This document shows positions 54,907 through 63,638 of a DNA stretch of 64,000 nucleotides, in pieces (position 1 is the stretch's first letter; every line of letters starts with the position of its first letter). Source of the stretch: Novosphingobium sp. PC22D (GTDB lineage Bacteria; Pseudomonadota; Alphaproteobacteria; Sphingomonadales; Sphingomonadaceae); the NCBI RefSeq assembly GCF_002556635.1, contig NZ_MWMO01000003.1:1-64000 (forward strand). The letters are read 5' to 3'. Below the pieces are notes generated by a model. That model was not told the origin of the DNA. It saw only the letters and a list, made by a program, of their open reading frames with translations, and did not search any database. Made by a program: the position numbers and the translations under genes.

Positions 54907-56217
54907 TCAGCCGAAGACCCGGTCGAAAATGCGATCGACTTCCTTGAAGTGATAGTCGAGGTTGAACTTCTCCTCGAGCTGCGCGTCGGTGAGCGCGGCG
55001 GAGACGTCCGGATCGGCCTTGAGCAGCGCCACCAGCGAGAGCTGGCCATCCGATTCCCAGACCTTCATCGCGTTGCGCTGGACGAGGCGATAGCTCTCGT
55101 CGCGCGAGAGCCCCGCCTGGGTGAGCGCCAGCAGCACGCGCTGCGAATGGACGAGGCCGCCCATGCGATCGAGGTTCTTCTGCATCCGCTCGGGATAGAC
55201 CAGCAGCTTGTCGATCACGCCGGTGAGCCGGGCCAGCGCGAAGTCGAGCGTGATCGTCGCGTCCGGGCCGATGAAGCGCTCGACCGAGGAGTGCGAGATA
55301 TCGCGCTCGTGCCACAAGGCGACGTTCTCCATCGCCGGCAGGGCATAGCTGCGGATCATCCGCGCTTGTCCGGTCAGGTTCTCGGTCAGCACCGGATTGC
55401 GCTTGTGCGGCATGGCGGACGAGCCCTTCTGGCCGGGCGAGAAGTATTCTTCGGCCTCGAGCACTTCGGTGCGCTGCAAATGCCGCACTTCGATCGCGAG
55501 CCGCTCGATCGAACTCGCGATCACGCCGAGCGTGGCGAAATACATCGCATGGCGGTCGCGCGGGATGACCTGGGTTGAGACCGGCTCGACCTCGAGCCCG
55601 AGCTGGCCGGCGACGTAGGCCTCGACCGAGGGATCGACGTTGGCGAAAGTGCCCACCGCGCCCGAGATCGCGCAGGTCGCCACTTCCGCGCGGGCCGCCA
55701 CGAGCCGCGCCCTGGCGCGCGAGAACTCGGCGTAGGCCTGCGCCATCTTGAGCCCGAAAGTGACCGGCTCGGCGTGGATGCCGTGGCTGCGCCCGATGGT
55801 TGGTGTGTACTTGTGCTCCTCGGCCCGCCGCTTGATCGCTGCGAGCAGCGCGTCGAGGTCTTCCAGCAGGATGTCGGCGGCGCGGGTGAGCTGGACGTTG
55901 AGCGTGGTATCGAGCACGTCCGAACTGGTCATACCCTGGTGCATGAAACGCGCTTCGGGCCCGACCTGCTGCGCCACCCAGTCGAGGAAGGCGATGACGT
56001 CGTGTTTGGTCACGGCCTCGATCGCGTCGATCGCGGCGACGTCGATCGCCGGGTTCTTCGCCCACCAGTCCCACAGTGCCTTGCCCGCGCTTTCGGGAAC
56101 GACGCCGAGCTCGCCCATCTTGACCGCCGCATGCGCCTCGATCTCGAACCAGATGCGATAGCGGGCTTCGGGCTCCCAGATCGCGGACATCGCGGGACGG
56201 GCGTAGCGGGGGACCAT
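54907..56217 (-). CDS. purB: adenylosuccinate lyase
   Basis: Fumarase-superfamily enzyme of 436 residues catalysing two beta-eliminations in purine synthesis. Signature segments are VPRYARPAMSAIWEPEARYR, TSSDVLDTTLNVQL, the catalytic-His segment IGRSHGIHAEPVTFGLK, and the mobile loop GQKGSSAMPHKRNPVLTEN with the catalytic Ser. I chose the start at 56217 (MVPRYARP), where the family begins; the ORF extends to 56274 without conservation. Divergent from an exported hydrolase. Confidence 0.97.
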   Translation of the reverse strand: MVPRYARPAMSAIWEPEARYRIWFEIEAHAAVKMGELGVVPESAGKALWDWWAKNPAIDVAAIDAIEAVTKHDVIAFLDWVAQQVGPEARFMHQGMTSSDVLDTTLNVQLTRAADILLEDLDALLAAIKRRAEEHKYTPTIGRSHGIHAEPVTFGLKMAQAYAEFSRARARLVAARAEVATCAISGAVGTFANVDPSVEAYVAGQLGLEVEPVSTQVIPRDRHAMYFATLGVIASSIERLAIEVRHLQRTEVLEAEEYFSPGQKGSSAMPHKRNPVLTENLTGQARMIRSYALPAMENVALWHERDISHSSVERFIGPDATITLDFALARLTGVIDKLLVYPERMQKNLDRMGGLVHSQRVLLALTQAGLSRDESYRLVQRNAMKVWESDGQLSLVALLKADPDVSAALTDAQLEEKFNLDYHFKEVDRIFDRVFG

Positions 56218-56341
56218 GTTCGACTCCTTGGGACTGGCGCGCATGCCGCTAGGGGGCGCGGGCGGGCATGGCAAGTCTCACGGGAGCCTTCGTGCGCACT
56301 GCGCGCTATGGTGAGAAGATGCAGCTTATGGGGAAGGGCCG

Positions 56342-57364
56342 ATGACGAGAAGTTTCCTATCGCTCGTTGCGGCGGCGCTGGCGCTCTCGGCGCCGACCGG
56401 CGCCGTTGCCGAGATCAAGGCGCCGGTCGTGCCGCTCGGCACCGATCTCGAGGCTTTCGACTACCCCTGGCCGGTGAAGCGGATGCCCATCCGCATCGGC
56501 ACGACCGAAGGGCAGATGAGCTACATGGACGTGCGGCCCGAGACGCCCAATGGCAGGACCGCGATCCTGCTCCACGGCAAGAACTTCTGCGGCGCGACCT
56601 GGGAGCACACCGCGCGGGCGCTGGCGGGAGCGGGCTACCGCGTGCTGATCATGGACCAGATCGGCTTTTGCAAATCCTCCAAGCCGCGCGACGCGCAGTA
56701 CAGCTTCGCGATGATGGCCGATGCGACGCATCGGGTGATGGCGCGCGAGGACGTGGCGCGCGCCATCGTCATCGGTCATTCGACCGGCGGGATGCTGGCG
56801 ATGCACTTCGCGCAGATGTTTCCCGAGGCGACCGAGCGGCTGGTGCTGATCAACCCGCTCGGGCTCGTCGACCGCATGGCCGAGGGCGTACCCTATCTGC
56901 CGCTCGACAAGCTGATCGAGCAGGAGCGCGGCAAATCCGCCGAAACGATCAAGGCCTATCAGCTCTCGACCTACTACCATGGCAACTGGGAACCGCGCTA
57001 CGACCGGTGGGTGGCGATGCTCGCCGGGCAATACGCCACCGACGACGACGACGCGGTCGAAATCGCGCAGGCCAAGACCGCCGAGATGATCCTGACGCAG
57101 CCCGCATCGCACGGCTTCGCGCGGATGCGCATGCCGGTCACGCTGTTCATCGGCATGCGCGATACGACCACCTTCGGGAAGGGGCAGGCGCCGGACGAGG
57201 TCAAGGCGCGGTTGCGCCCGATCCCCGAGGTCGCGCCTCAGGCGGCAGAACGGATGCCCGATGCGCGGCTGGTGACATTCTCCGATTTCGGCCACTCTCC
57301 GCAGGTCGAGGCACCCGAAGTGTTTGAAAAGGCCTTGCTCGCCGATCTCGACCGCGCCCGCTGA
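56342..57364 (+). CDS. exported alpha/beta-hydrolase
   Basis: A 340-residue alpha/beta-hydrolase with a signal peptide (FLSLVAAALALSAPTGAVA). Catalytic elements: oxyanion region ILLHGKNFCGATWE, nucleophile elbow VIGHSTGGML (Ser), acid near FIGMRDTTTF, and His in FSDFGHSPQVEAPE. The HGKNF form of the HG motif is typical of a periplasmic subfamily. Substrate unknown, probably an ester, amide or lactone outside the cytoplasm. Confidence 0.9.
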   Translation: MTRSFLSLVAAALALSAPTGAVAEIKAPVVPLGTDLEAFDYPWPVKRMPIRIGTTEGQMSYMDVRPETPNGRTAILLHGKNFCGATWEHTARALAGAGYRVLIMDQIGFCKSSKPRDAQYSFAMMADATHRVMAREDVARAIVIGHSTGGMLAMHFAQMFPEATERLVLINPLGLVDRMAEGVPYLPLDKLIEQERGKSAETIKAYQLSTYYHGNWEPRYDRWVAMLAGQYATDDDDAVEIAQAKTAEMILTQPASHGFARMRMPVTLFIGMRDTTTFGKGQAPDEVKARLRPIPEVAPQAAERMPDARLVTFSDFGHSPQVEAPEVFEKALLADLDRAR

Positions 57365-57418
57365 TCGGGCTCGGATGACAAGGCGCCTGTCCCACCGCGC
57401 CGATCCGGGCCGTCTAGG

Positions 57419-58153
57419 TCAGCGGTCGCGGACGCCTTCGAGGTCGATCCGGATCTCGCCGCTCACGGCGCCTTTGGGATCGAACGAACGCTCGACGATG
57501 CAGCCGTTGCCGTCCGCGCCGAGCAGGACCACGCTCGAACAGCGCGTGCCGTAATCGGGATCGCGGATGAAAACCGGGCTGAAGCGCTGTTCGGGGCCCT
57601 CGCTGTCGGGCTCGGGCGGAAGCGGCGTCTCGTCGGCAAGCGCGGCAAAGAGCGGATCGAGCGCGTCGCCGCCTTGCGCGAGCCACTCGGAAAGCGCCGA
57701 GGCGAGCCGCGCGGTCTTGGGCCATGGCGTGTCGAACGCACCGTTCGAGACACCATGGATGCCCGGCGCGAGGGGCGTGGCCTTCGCGCTCGGCCAGTTG
57801 GTCAGGTGTTCGCAGCGCCCTGCGTCGCCGCGTAGCAGATGGAACGGGTTCATCGCCGCATGGTCGCCGTCGGGCCGCGCCCGCAGCCAGTCGCTCACCA
57901 GCGCGCCGCGCGAGGCCATCTCGGGCTTGGGATAGCCCGGCCTGCGGAAATTGGTGACGAGCCCGAAGCGCCCGCGCGTGGTGACGCCGAGCCATGTCCC
58001 GCCCGCGCGCAAGTCGCGCCCGGCAATGACCCCGCTGCCGTCGTCCCAGCGGGCGAGCGGGGCGGTGGGGCGCGCGTGGAACTCGTCGCGGTTGGCGATG
58101 ATCGCCACTCGCCAGCGCGGATGCGCCAGCCACGCGATCGCGGCGACGCACAT
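57419..58153 (-). CDS. NRDE family protein (TANGO2-like, DUF833)
   Basis: A 244-residue cytoplasmic protein with the invariant N-terminal MCVAAIAWLAHPRWRVAIIA followed by NRDE, the signature of the NRDE/TANGO2 family. Further family marks are RDLRAGGTWLGVTTRGRFGL, LVTNFR, and the C-terminal TRCSSVVLL. The N-terminal Cys2 after the initiator Met is an Ntn-hydrolase-like feature. The family is linked to haem trafficking in eukaryotes; the bacterial role is unclear. Its start overlaps the radC stop by one base (TGATG). The same frame stays open far upstream, but only as a shadow of radC and ydbH. Confidence 0.9.
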   Translation of the reverse strand: MCVAAIAWLAHPRWRVAIIANRDEFHARPTAPLARWDDGSGVIAGRDLRAGGTWLGVTTRGRFGLVTNFRRPGYPKPEMASRGALVSDWLRARPDGDHAAMNPFHLLRGDAGRCEHLTNWPSAKATPLAPGIHGVSNGAFDTPWPKTARLASALSEWLAQGGDALDPLFAALADETPLPPEPDSEGPEQRFSPVFIRDPDYGTRCSSVVLLGADGNGCIVERSFDPKGAVSGEIRIDLEGVRDR

Positions 58154-58902
58154 CAGATCAGGCCCTTGGCTTTCAGCGAGACGTGGCCCTGACGGCCTAT
58201 GATGAGGTGATCGTGCACGGTCACGCCGAGCAGGCGACCGGCCTCGGCGATGCGGTTGGTGATGTCGATATCGGCGCGGCTCGGCTCGGCCGAGCCCGAG
58301 GGATGGTTGTGGACGAGAATCAGCGCGGTGGCGCCGATGTCCATCGCCTTGTGGATCACCTTGCGCGGGTGAATTGCCGCTTCGTCGACGTCGCCGTCGG
58401 CGACGCAGTCGTCGAGGATCAGCATGTTGCGCGCGTTGAGGTAGAGCACGCGCACGCGCTCGTGCGTGAGGTCGGCCATGTCGACCATGAGATAGTCGAC
58501 CAGCGCCTGCCACGAGCCGATCACCGGCCTCTCGCGCACTTCTTGACGGACCAGCCGCCGCACGGCGACCGCGACGACCTTGAGCGCGGCGGCGCTTGCT
58601 TCGCCCATGCCGGGATGCGCCTGAAGCGTGTTCGCATCGGCGTTGAGCACGCCGGCGAGCGAGCCGAATCGCGCGATCAGCGAGCGCGCCAGCGGCTTCA
58701 TGTCGCGCCGGGGAACCGCGCCCATCAGCAGGAATTCTATGACCTCGTGGTCGGCGAGCGCGTCCTCGCCCCCGGTAAGCAGGCGCTTGCGCAGCCGCGC
58801 GCGATGGCCGCTGGCGTCCTGACCCGCGTCGATCGCCTCCCGGCGGGGGTTCTGCTCGTCGAAAAGTTGGCGCTCGTCTGGCATGGGTCTGTTCAACTGC
58901 AT
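58153..58902 (-). CDS. radC: RadC family JAMM-domain protein
   Basis: A 249-residue RadC protein. An N-terminal helix-hairpin-helix UPF0758 domain (PLARSLIARFGSLAGVLNAD, HPGMGEASAAAL) precedes the MPN/JAMM domain with metal motif HNHPSGSAEPSRAD and the preceding ILVHNHPSG strand. Despite the name, a direct role in recombination repair is not established; the JAMM site suggests a metallopeptidase-like or nuclease-like activity. I chose the start at 58902, preceded by GGAAAGG; 58884 is an alternative with no ribosome-binding site. Its 5' end overlaps the ydbH leader region divergently. Confidence 0.9.
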   Translation of the reverse strand: MQLNRPMPDERQLFDEQNPRREAIDAGQDASGHRARLRKRLLTGGEDALADHEVIEFLLMGAVPRRDMKPLARSLIARFGSLAGVLNADANTLQAHPGMGEASAAALKVVAVAVRRLVRQEVRERPVIGSWQALVDYLMVDMADLTHERVRVLYLNARNMLILDDCVADGDVDEAAIHPRKVIHKAMDIGATALILVHNHPSGSAEPSRADIDITNRIAEAGRLLGVTVHDHLIIGRQGHVSLKAKGLI

Positions 58903-58930
58903 TGCCTTTCCGGCCTTTGACGCGCAAGTG

Positions 58931-61900
58931 ATGGAGCGCATGGCGCAGGAGGAATACAAGGAATATCCCGAAGCCGGGCGGGGTATCGACAGGCGCCATC
59001 GCTCGCGAGGGTGCCTGCTGCTCGCGTCGCTTTCGCTGATCGTCGCGCTGGTGCTCGTCTATCTGTGGATCCAGCGCGAACGGATCGCCGACGACTACAT
59101 CTCGCAGCAGCTCGAAAGCATGGGACTGCCCGCGACCTACGACATTGCCGAGATCGGCCCTGACCGGCAGGTCGTGCGCAATCTCGTGGTGGGCAATCCC
59201 GAGCGGCCCGATCTGACCATCGAGGAAATCGTGCTCAATACCCGGATCGGCTTCGGGCTGCCGGGCATTGGCCGAATCACGCTCGTCAAACCCCGGCTCT
59301 ACGGCAGCTTTCGCGATGGCGCGGCAAGCTTCGGCAGTCTCGACGCCGTGCTCAAGGGCGGCGGTGACGAGCCGTTCCGCATGCCCGACCTCGATCTGGG
59401 CATCGTCGACGGCAGGGCGCTGATCGAAACCGACTACGGACGCGTCGGCCTCAAGCTCGACGGTGAGGGCGGCTTGCGTGGCGGCTTCGAGGGCGAACTG
59501 GCGGCAGTGGCGCCCGCGCTGGCGCAGGGCGAATGCCGGACGGGCCGCACGACGCTCTACGGCAAGGTTTCGGTTTCGCGCGAGAAGCCTCGCTTCGCCG
59601 GGCCCTTGCGGATCGACGGGGCGCGGTGCCCGCAGCTTCCGCTGCGCCTTGGCCGCACCGTGCTCGATGCCGATCTGGTGGTCGACAAGTCGCTCGACGG
59701 TCTCGAAGGCAAGCTCGGCCTCGTCGCGGGGCCGGTGGCCTATGGTCCGAACCGCGTCGAGGGAACGCAGGGGACGGTGGCCTTCTCGTACCGCGCCGGC
59801 GCGCTCAACGCCCGTTACGACCTCGTGGCGCCCGGCGTCGCCAGCCCGCAGGCGCGCCTCTCGCGCCTGGCGGTGCAGGGCCGCCTGCGCACGCTCGACG
59901 GGGTCTCCCGGCTCGAGATCGAAAGCGACGTGCAGGGCAGCGGGGTCGCGGGCGGCGAGGCGCTGTTTGATGCGCTGGCGAGCGTCGTGGAGGCGGGGAA
60001 GGGCACCTTGCTCGTGCCCGTCACGGCGCAAGTGCGCAGCGCGCTTGACCGCGAATCGCGCGGCAGCGAATTCGACGGCAGCCTGATCCTGCGCAAGACC
60101 GAGGAGGGCACCACGCTCGTGGTGCCGCGCGCCAACCTGCGCGGCGGCAGCGGCGCGACCCTCCTCGCGGTCTCGCGTTTCCAGATGCTCGTCGGGGCCG
60201 ATGGCGGTCTGCCCCGGCTCGCCGGCAACTTCGCGACCGGCGGCGTCGGGCTTCCCGCGGTCTCGGGGAGAATGGAGCGCAACGACGACGACCGCCTCGT
60301 GCTGCGCGTCCGCATGCCTGAATATGCCGCGGGCGATGCCCGCCTGGCGCTGCCCTCGCTCACGGTGGTTCAGGCGCGCGACGGGGCCTTCGCGCTCAAG
60401 GGCGAAGCGCGGCTGAGCGGCCGGCTGCCGGGAGGCAGCGCGCGCGATCTCGTCCTGCCGATCGACGGGCGGATCGCCGACGACGGCAGTTATGCGTTCT
60501 GGCGCAAGTGCGTCGAAGTCCGCTTCGACCAGCTCACGGTCGCCAACCTGACGCTCGATCGCCAGCGCCTGCCGCTTTGCCCGCCGCGCGGCCGCGCCAT
60601 CGTCAGCGGAGGCGGAGGGCCGCTTCGCGTCGCGGCGGGCACTTCGGGGCTCAACCTGTCGGGGCGGTTGGGCGGGACGCCGATCCGGATCGCCAGCGGC
60701 CCGGTCGGCATGGCCTGGCCGGGGGCGCTGACCGCGCGCGCGCTCGAAGTGGCGCTGGGGCCTGCGGCGACGGCCTCGCATTTCCGCATCGCCGACCTCA
60801 GGGCTCGCCTCGGCGACGATATTGCCGGAACCTTCGAACGCTCCGACGTCACGCTCGCCGCGGTCCCGCTCGACATCCTCGAGGCCGCGGGAACGTGGCG
60901 CTACGCGGATGGCGTGCTGACGCTGGGCGAAGGCTCGTTCCGGCTCGAGGACCGCGAACAGGTCGACCGGTTCAAGCCGCTGATCGCGCGCGACGCCAGC
61001 CTGCGCCTCGCCGACAACCGTATCGATGCCGAGGCGCTGCTGCGCGAGCCGCAAAGTGATCGGCAAGTGGTTCGCGCCACGATCCGCCACGATCTGGCGA
61101 CTGGAACGGGCCACGCCGATCTCGATGTGCCGGGCGTGGTCTTCGATGCCGCGCTGCAGCCCGACACGCTCACCTATCTCGCGCTCGGCGTTATCGCCAA
61201 TGCCGAAGGGGCCGTGTCCGGCAGAGGCCGCATCGACTGGAACGAGCAGGCGGTCACCTCGCGCGGCCGGTTCTCCACCGACCGCCTGGATTTCGCGGCG
61301 GCGTTCGGGCCGGTCAAGGGACTGGCGGGCACCGTCGAATTCAGCGACCTGCTCGGCCTCGTGACGCCGCCTGGGCAGACCTTGCGGGTCGCTTCGGTCA
61401 ATCCGGGTATCGAGGTGAACGACGGGATCGTGAAGTTCGGTCTGCGTCCGGGCCACGTCGTCGCGGTCGAGGGCGCGGACTGGCCCTTCTTCGGCGGCAC
61501 GCTCCATCTCGAGCCCGTGACGATGACCATCGGCGCGGAAGAGACCCGGCGCTATGTGCTGGTGATCAGCGGGCTCGACGCGGCGCGCTTCATCGAGCGG
61601 ATGGAGCTGGCGAACCTCTCCGCCAGCGGCACCTTCGACGGGCGCATGCCCCTGGTCTTCGACAAGGACGGCGGTCGGATCGAGGGCGGCGCGCTCGAAT
61701 CGCGCGAACCGGGCGGCAACGTCTCCTACGTCGGCGAGCTGACGTACAAGGACCTCTCCACGATGGCCAACTTCGCCTTCGATACGCTGCGCTCGCTCGA
61801 TTACCGGCGCATGGAGATCGGCATGGACGGCGCGCTCGAGGGCGAGATCCTCACCCGCGTGAAGATCTTCGGCGTCCGGCAGGGCGAGGGCGCGCGGAAG

Positions 61901-62158
61901 AACTTCCTCACCCGGCGCATCGGCAAGCTGCCGATCCAGTTCAACGTCAACCTGCGCGCGCCGTTCTTCCAGCTCGTGAGTTCGTTCAAGTCGCTCTATG
62001 ATCCGTCCTATATCCGCGATCCGCGCACGCTCGGCCTCATCGGCGAAGACGGCGAGCCGAGGAACCCGGCGGCTTCCCCGCCGAACCCCGGCGGCACGGC
62101 GAATCCCGCCGCTCCCCAACCGACCATTCAGCCTCCTGAAAGCGAGGATATGCCATGA
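58931..62158 (+). CDS. ydbH: YdbH-family intermembrane phospholipid transport protein
   Basis: An AsmA-like protein of about 1075 residues. A cytoplasmic basic N-terminus precedes a single TM (GCLLLASLSLIVALVLVYLW, about 28-47). A very long periplasmic beta-rich region (repeated RxLYGSF, GxxxVLNTRIGFGLP-type strands) is predicted to form a hydrophobic groove spanning toward the outer membrane. The C-terminus (NGPFFQL-like LRAPFFQLVSSFKSLYDPSY) and a Pro-rich tail end the protein. In E. coli YdbH, TamB and YhdP are redundant phospholipid conduits. Identity is strengthened by ynbE and ydbL directly downstream, the first with an ATGA overlap. Start 58931 or 58940; both upstream ATGs lack a signal. 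Confidence 0.9.
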   Translation: MERMAQEEYKEYPEAGRGIDRRHRSRGCLLLASLSLIVALVLVYLWIQRERIADDYISQQLESMGLPATYDIAEIGPDRQVVRNLVVGNPERPDLTIEEIVLNTRIGFGLPGIGRITLVKPRLYGSFRDGAASFGSLDAVLKGGGDEPFRMPDLDLGIVDGRALIETDYGRVGLKLDGEGGLRGGFEGELAAVAPALAQGECRTGRTTLYGKVSVSREKPRFAGPLRIDGARCPQLPLRLGRTVLDADLVVDKSLDGLEGKLGLVAGPVAYGPNRVEGTQGTVAFSYRAGALNARYDLVAPGVASPQARLSRLAVQGRLRTLDGVSRLEIESDVQGSGVAGGEALFDALASVVEAGKGTLLVPVTAQVRSALDRESRGSEFDGSLILRKTEEGTTLVVPRANLRGGSGATLLAVSRFQMLVGADGGLPRLAGNFATGGVGLPAVSGRMERNDDDRLVLRVRMPEYAAGDARLALPSLTVVQARDGAFALKGEARLSGRLPGGSARDLVLPIDGRIADDGSYAFWRKCVEVRFDQLTVANLTLDRQRLPLCPPRGRAIVSGGGGPLRVAAGTSGLNLSGRLGGTPIRIASGPVGMAWPGALTARALEVALGPAATASHFRIADLRARLGDDIAGTFERSDVTLAAVPLDILEAAGTWRYADGVLTLGEGSFRLEDREQVDRFKPLIARDASLRLADNRIDAEALLREPQSDRQVVRATIRHDLATGTGHADLDVPGVVFDAALQPDTLTYLALGVIANAEGAVSGRGRIDWNEQAVTSRGRFSTDRLDFAAAFGPVKGLAGTVEFSDLLGLVTPPGQTLRVASVNPGIEVNDGIVKFGLRPGHVVAVEGADWPFFGGTLHLEPVTMTIGAEETRRYVLVISGLDAARFIERMELANLSASGTFDGRMPLVFDKDGGRIEGGALESREPGGNVSYVGELTYKDLSTMANFAFDTLRSLDYRRMEIGMDGALEGEILTRVKIFGVRQGEGARKNFLTRRIGKLPIQFNVNLRAPFFQLVSSFKSLYDPSYIRDPRTLGLIGEDGEPRNPAASPPNPGGTANPAAPQPTIQPPESEDMP

Positions 62159-62427
62159 ACTCCCCACGATTGACCCACCTGCATCCGCCTGCAAGAAGCG
62201 AGCGCATGACGGCAGACGGGATGCGGCAGGGCCAATCGGGCCGACGTGCACGGCGTGCGGCGGCGATGCTGGTGCTGGGAGCGACGATGCCGGCGGGCTG
62301 CATTTCGGTGAATGCGCCCGACAAGCCGATCGTCATCGAACTCAACATCAACATCACCCAGGAAGTCATTTACCGTCTCGCCGAAGACGCTTCGAACACG
62401 ATCCAGAGCAACCCGGACATCTTCTGA
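62155..62427 (+). CDS. ynbE: YnbE-like outer-membrane lipoprotein
   Basis: A 90-residue lipoprotein. The signal segment RRAAAMLVLGATMPAGC ends in a lipobox with lipidated Cys, and the short mature part (VNAPDKPIVIELNINITQEV, then a helix ending NTIQSNPDIF) closely follows E. coli YnbE. In E. coli YnbE multimers bind the C-terminal end of YdbH to complete the bridge to the outer membrane. The ATGA overlap with ydbH (62155-62158) favours the first ATG; an internal ATG at 62206 nearer the signal peptide is also possible. Confidence 0.88.
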   Translation: MNSPRLTHLHPPARSERMTADGMRQGQSGRRARRAAAMLVLGATMPAGCISVNAPDKPIVIELNINITQEVIYRLAEDASNTIQSNPDIF

Positions 62428-62438
62428 TGAGGAGCACC

Positions 62439-62831
62439 ATGCAGACCACCCGTTTCGCCCGTTTCGGTATCGCCCTCGGTGCCGCGGCCCTGGCCGTGGG
62501 CGCGATCGCGGGGCCCGCCCTGGCGCGCGATCCGGCCTACGAAGCCGCGCGCGCGGCCGGCAAGGTCGGAGAGAAGATGGACGGCTACATCGGCATCGTC
62601 GGTTCCGGGGACGCCGATCTGCGCAAGATGGTCGACGACATCAACATCAAGCGCAAGGCGGTCTACGCGCAGAAGGCGCAGGAGCAGCACGCGACGGTCG
62701 AGCAGTACGCCTTCACCTCGGGCTGCCTGCTGATCTCGCAGACCAAGCCGGGCGAGAAGTACCAGGCTCCGGACGGGAGCTGGAAGACCCGCGGCGCCGG
62801 AGCCCCCGAGCGCGACAGCCGCTGTCCCTGA
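62439..62831 (+). CDS. ydbL: YdbL-like periplasmic protein (DUF1318)
   Basis: A 130-residue exported DUF1318 protein. Signal peptide GIALGAAALAVGAIAGPALA. The mature protein has the family pattern AARAAGKVGEKMDGYIG, DLRKMVDDINIKRKAVYAQK and a C-terminal GCLLISQTKPGEKYQAPDGS with two cysteines. YdbL is thought to assist YnbE-YdbH assembly in enterics. AGGAG (62430-62434) precedes ATG 62439; an ATG at 62427 overlapping the ynbE stop as TGATG is also in frame. Confidence 0.88.
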   Translation: MQTTRFARFGIALGAAALAVGAIAGPALARDPAYEAARAAGKVGEKMDGYIGIVGSGDADLRKMVDDINIKRKAVYAQKAQEQHATVEQYAFTSGCLLISQTKPGEKYQAPDGSWKTRGAGAPERDSRCP

Positions 62832-62884
62832 TCGGGGCCGCCGCCCTGCACATCTGATCTTATCGGGGGCCGCGTATCTCCAGC

Positions 62885-63115
62885 TTGCTGAAGACGATCG
62901 TCCGGGACTTTCGCTGGGTTCACTTGTCGCTCGGCATCATGGGAAACTTCACGTTCCTGGTCGGCAGTATCCTGTTCCTCCCCTCGTTTTCCGAGTGGCA
63001 GACGACGGGCGTGGTGTTGTTCATCGTGGGCTCGGCGCTGATGTTCGTGGGCGCGCTGGGCGAGTTCGTGCTGAAGGCGATTCCCTCGCTGTCGGAAGAC
63101 GATGGCGCTGCCTGA
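62885..63115 (+). CDS. small membrane protein, YrhK-like
   Basis: A 76-residue protein with two predicted transmembrane helices (HLSLGIMGNFTFLVGSILFL and TGVVLFIVGSALMFVGALGE) joined by a short polar turn with a Trp, resembling the YrhK domain. The only in-frame start before the first helix is TTG 62885 (or CTG 62888), with no good ribosome-binding site, so the start is uncertain. It follows ydbL by about 50 nt on the same strand. Function unknown. Confidence 0.65.
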   Translation: MLKTIVRDFRWVHLSLGIMGNFTFLVGSILFLPSFSEWQTTGVVLFIVGSALMFVGALGEFVLKAIPSLSEDDGAA

Positions 63116-63158
63116 TATGCCCTTCGGGATAATCGCCGCATCGCACGATCCGCACCGG

Positions 63159-63187
63159 TTGACTCCTAGGTACCCCCAACCTAAGGG
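63159..63187 (+). promoter_or_regulatory. possible promoter upstream of the atp genes
   Basis: TTGACT (63159-63164), a 17-bp spacer, and TAAGGG (63182-63187). Only the -35 is good. A CCCCC/GGGGG dyad overlaps the -10 side. Plausible start point for the atpI-atpB transcript, on position alone. Confidence 0.3.
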
Positions 63188-63249
63188 GGCGACGCCCTCG
63201 GCGGGCAGCCGTTGTTGGTGTCAAACGTTCCTGGGGTCAGGAGGATGGC

Positions 63250-63570
63250 ATGAGCGACGAGCCAAACGCACGAGAACCTGTCGGTGAAGATGCGCGGATC
63301 GACGCGCTCGACGAGCGGCTCAAGGCCGCCCGAGAGCGGGAAGAAAAGCGTAACAAGCCGGCCGCAGGCGCGGAAACGGACGAGAATTATCGTGCCGGCA
63401 ACCGTGTCCTTGCGGACCTCATCGGCGGGATTGTCGGCGGCGCGTTCATTGGCTGGGTGATTGATCACTTCGCCGGGACGACGCCCTGGGGTCTGTTGGT
63501 GATGCTGTTCCTCGGGATAGTGGTCGCCTTCAGGAACATTATCCGGATGTCGAACCGGCGCCCTGACTGA
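63250..63570 (+). CDS. atpI: ATP synthase accessory protein AtpI
   Basis: A 106-residue membrane protein encoded at the head of F0 operons. A charged N-terminal helix (ARIDALDERLKAAREREEKR) is followed by two TM segments: LADLIGGIVGGAFIGWVIDH and GLLVMLFLGIVVAFRNIIRM. This matches AtpI/F0F1 subunit I, which helps assemble the c-ring. AGGAGG lies about 6 nt before the ATG. atpB follows 68 nt later. Confidence 0.92.
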   Translation: MSDEPNAREPVGEDARIDALDERLKAAREREEKRNKPAAGAETDENYRAGNRVLADLIGGIVGGAFIGWVIDHFAGTTPWGLLVMLFLGIVVAFRNIIRMSNRRPD

Positions 63571-63638
63571 TTCCCGCGGGGGTGGGGACCACAAGGGGCG
63601 CTGTCGCGCATGTAAGGCAAGGCAAAGAGGGCGAGCAC

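Noticed and set aside
57419-62251. A 1610-codon open frame on the minus strand, antisense to ydbH and radC
   Set aside because: Only its last 244 codons (the NRDE protein) look like protein. The rest is Arg/Asp/Gln-rich shadow coding caused by strong GC codon bias on the opposite strand, with no recognisable domain.
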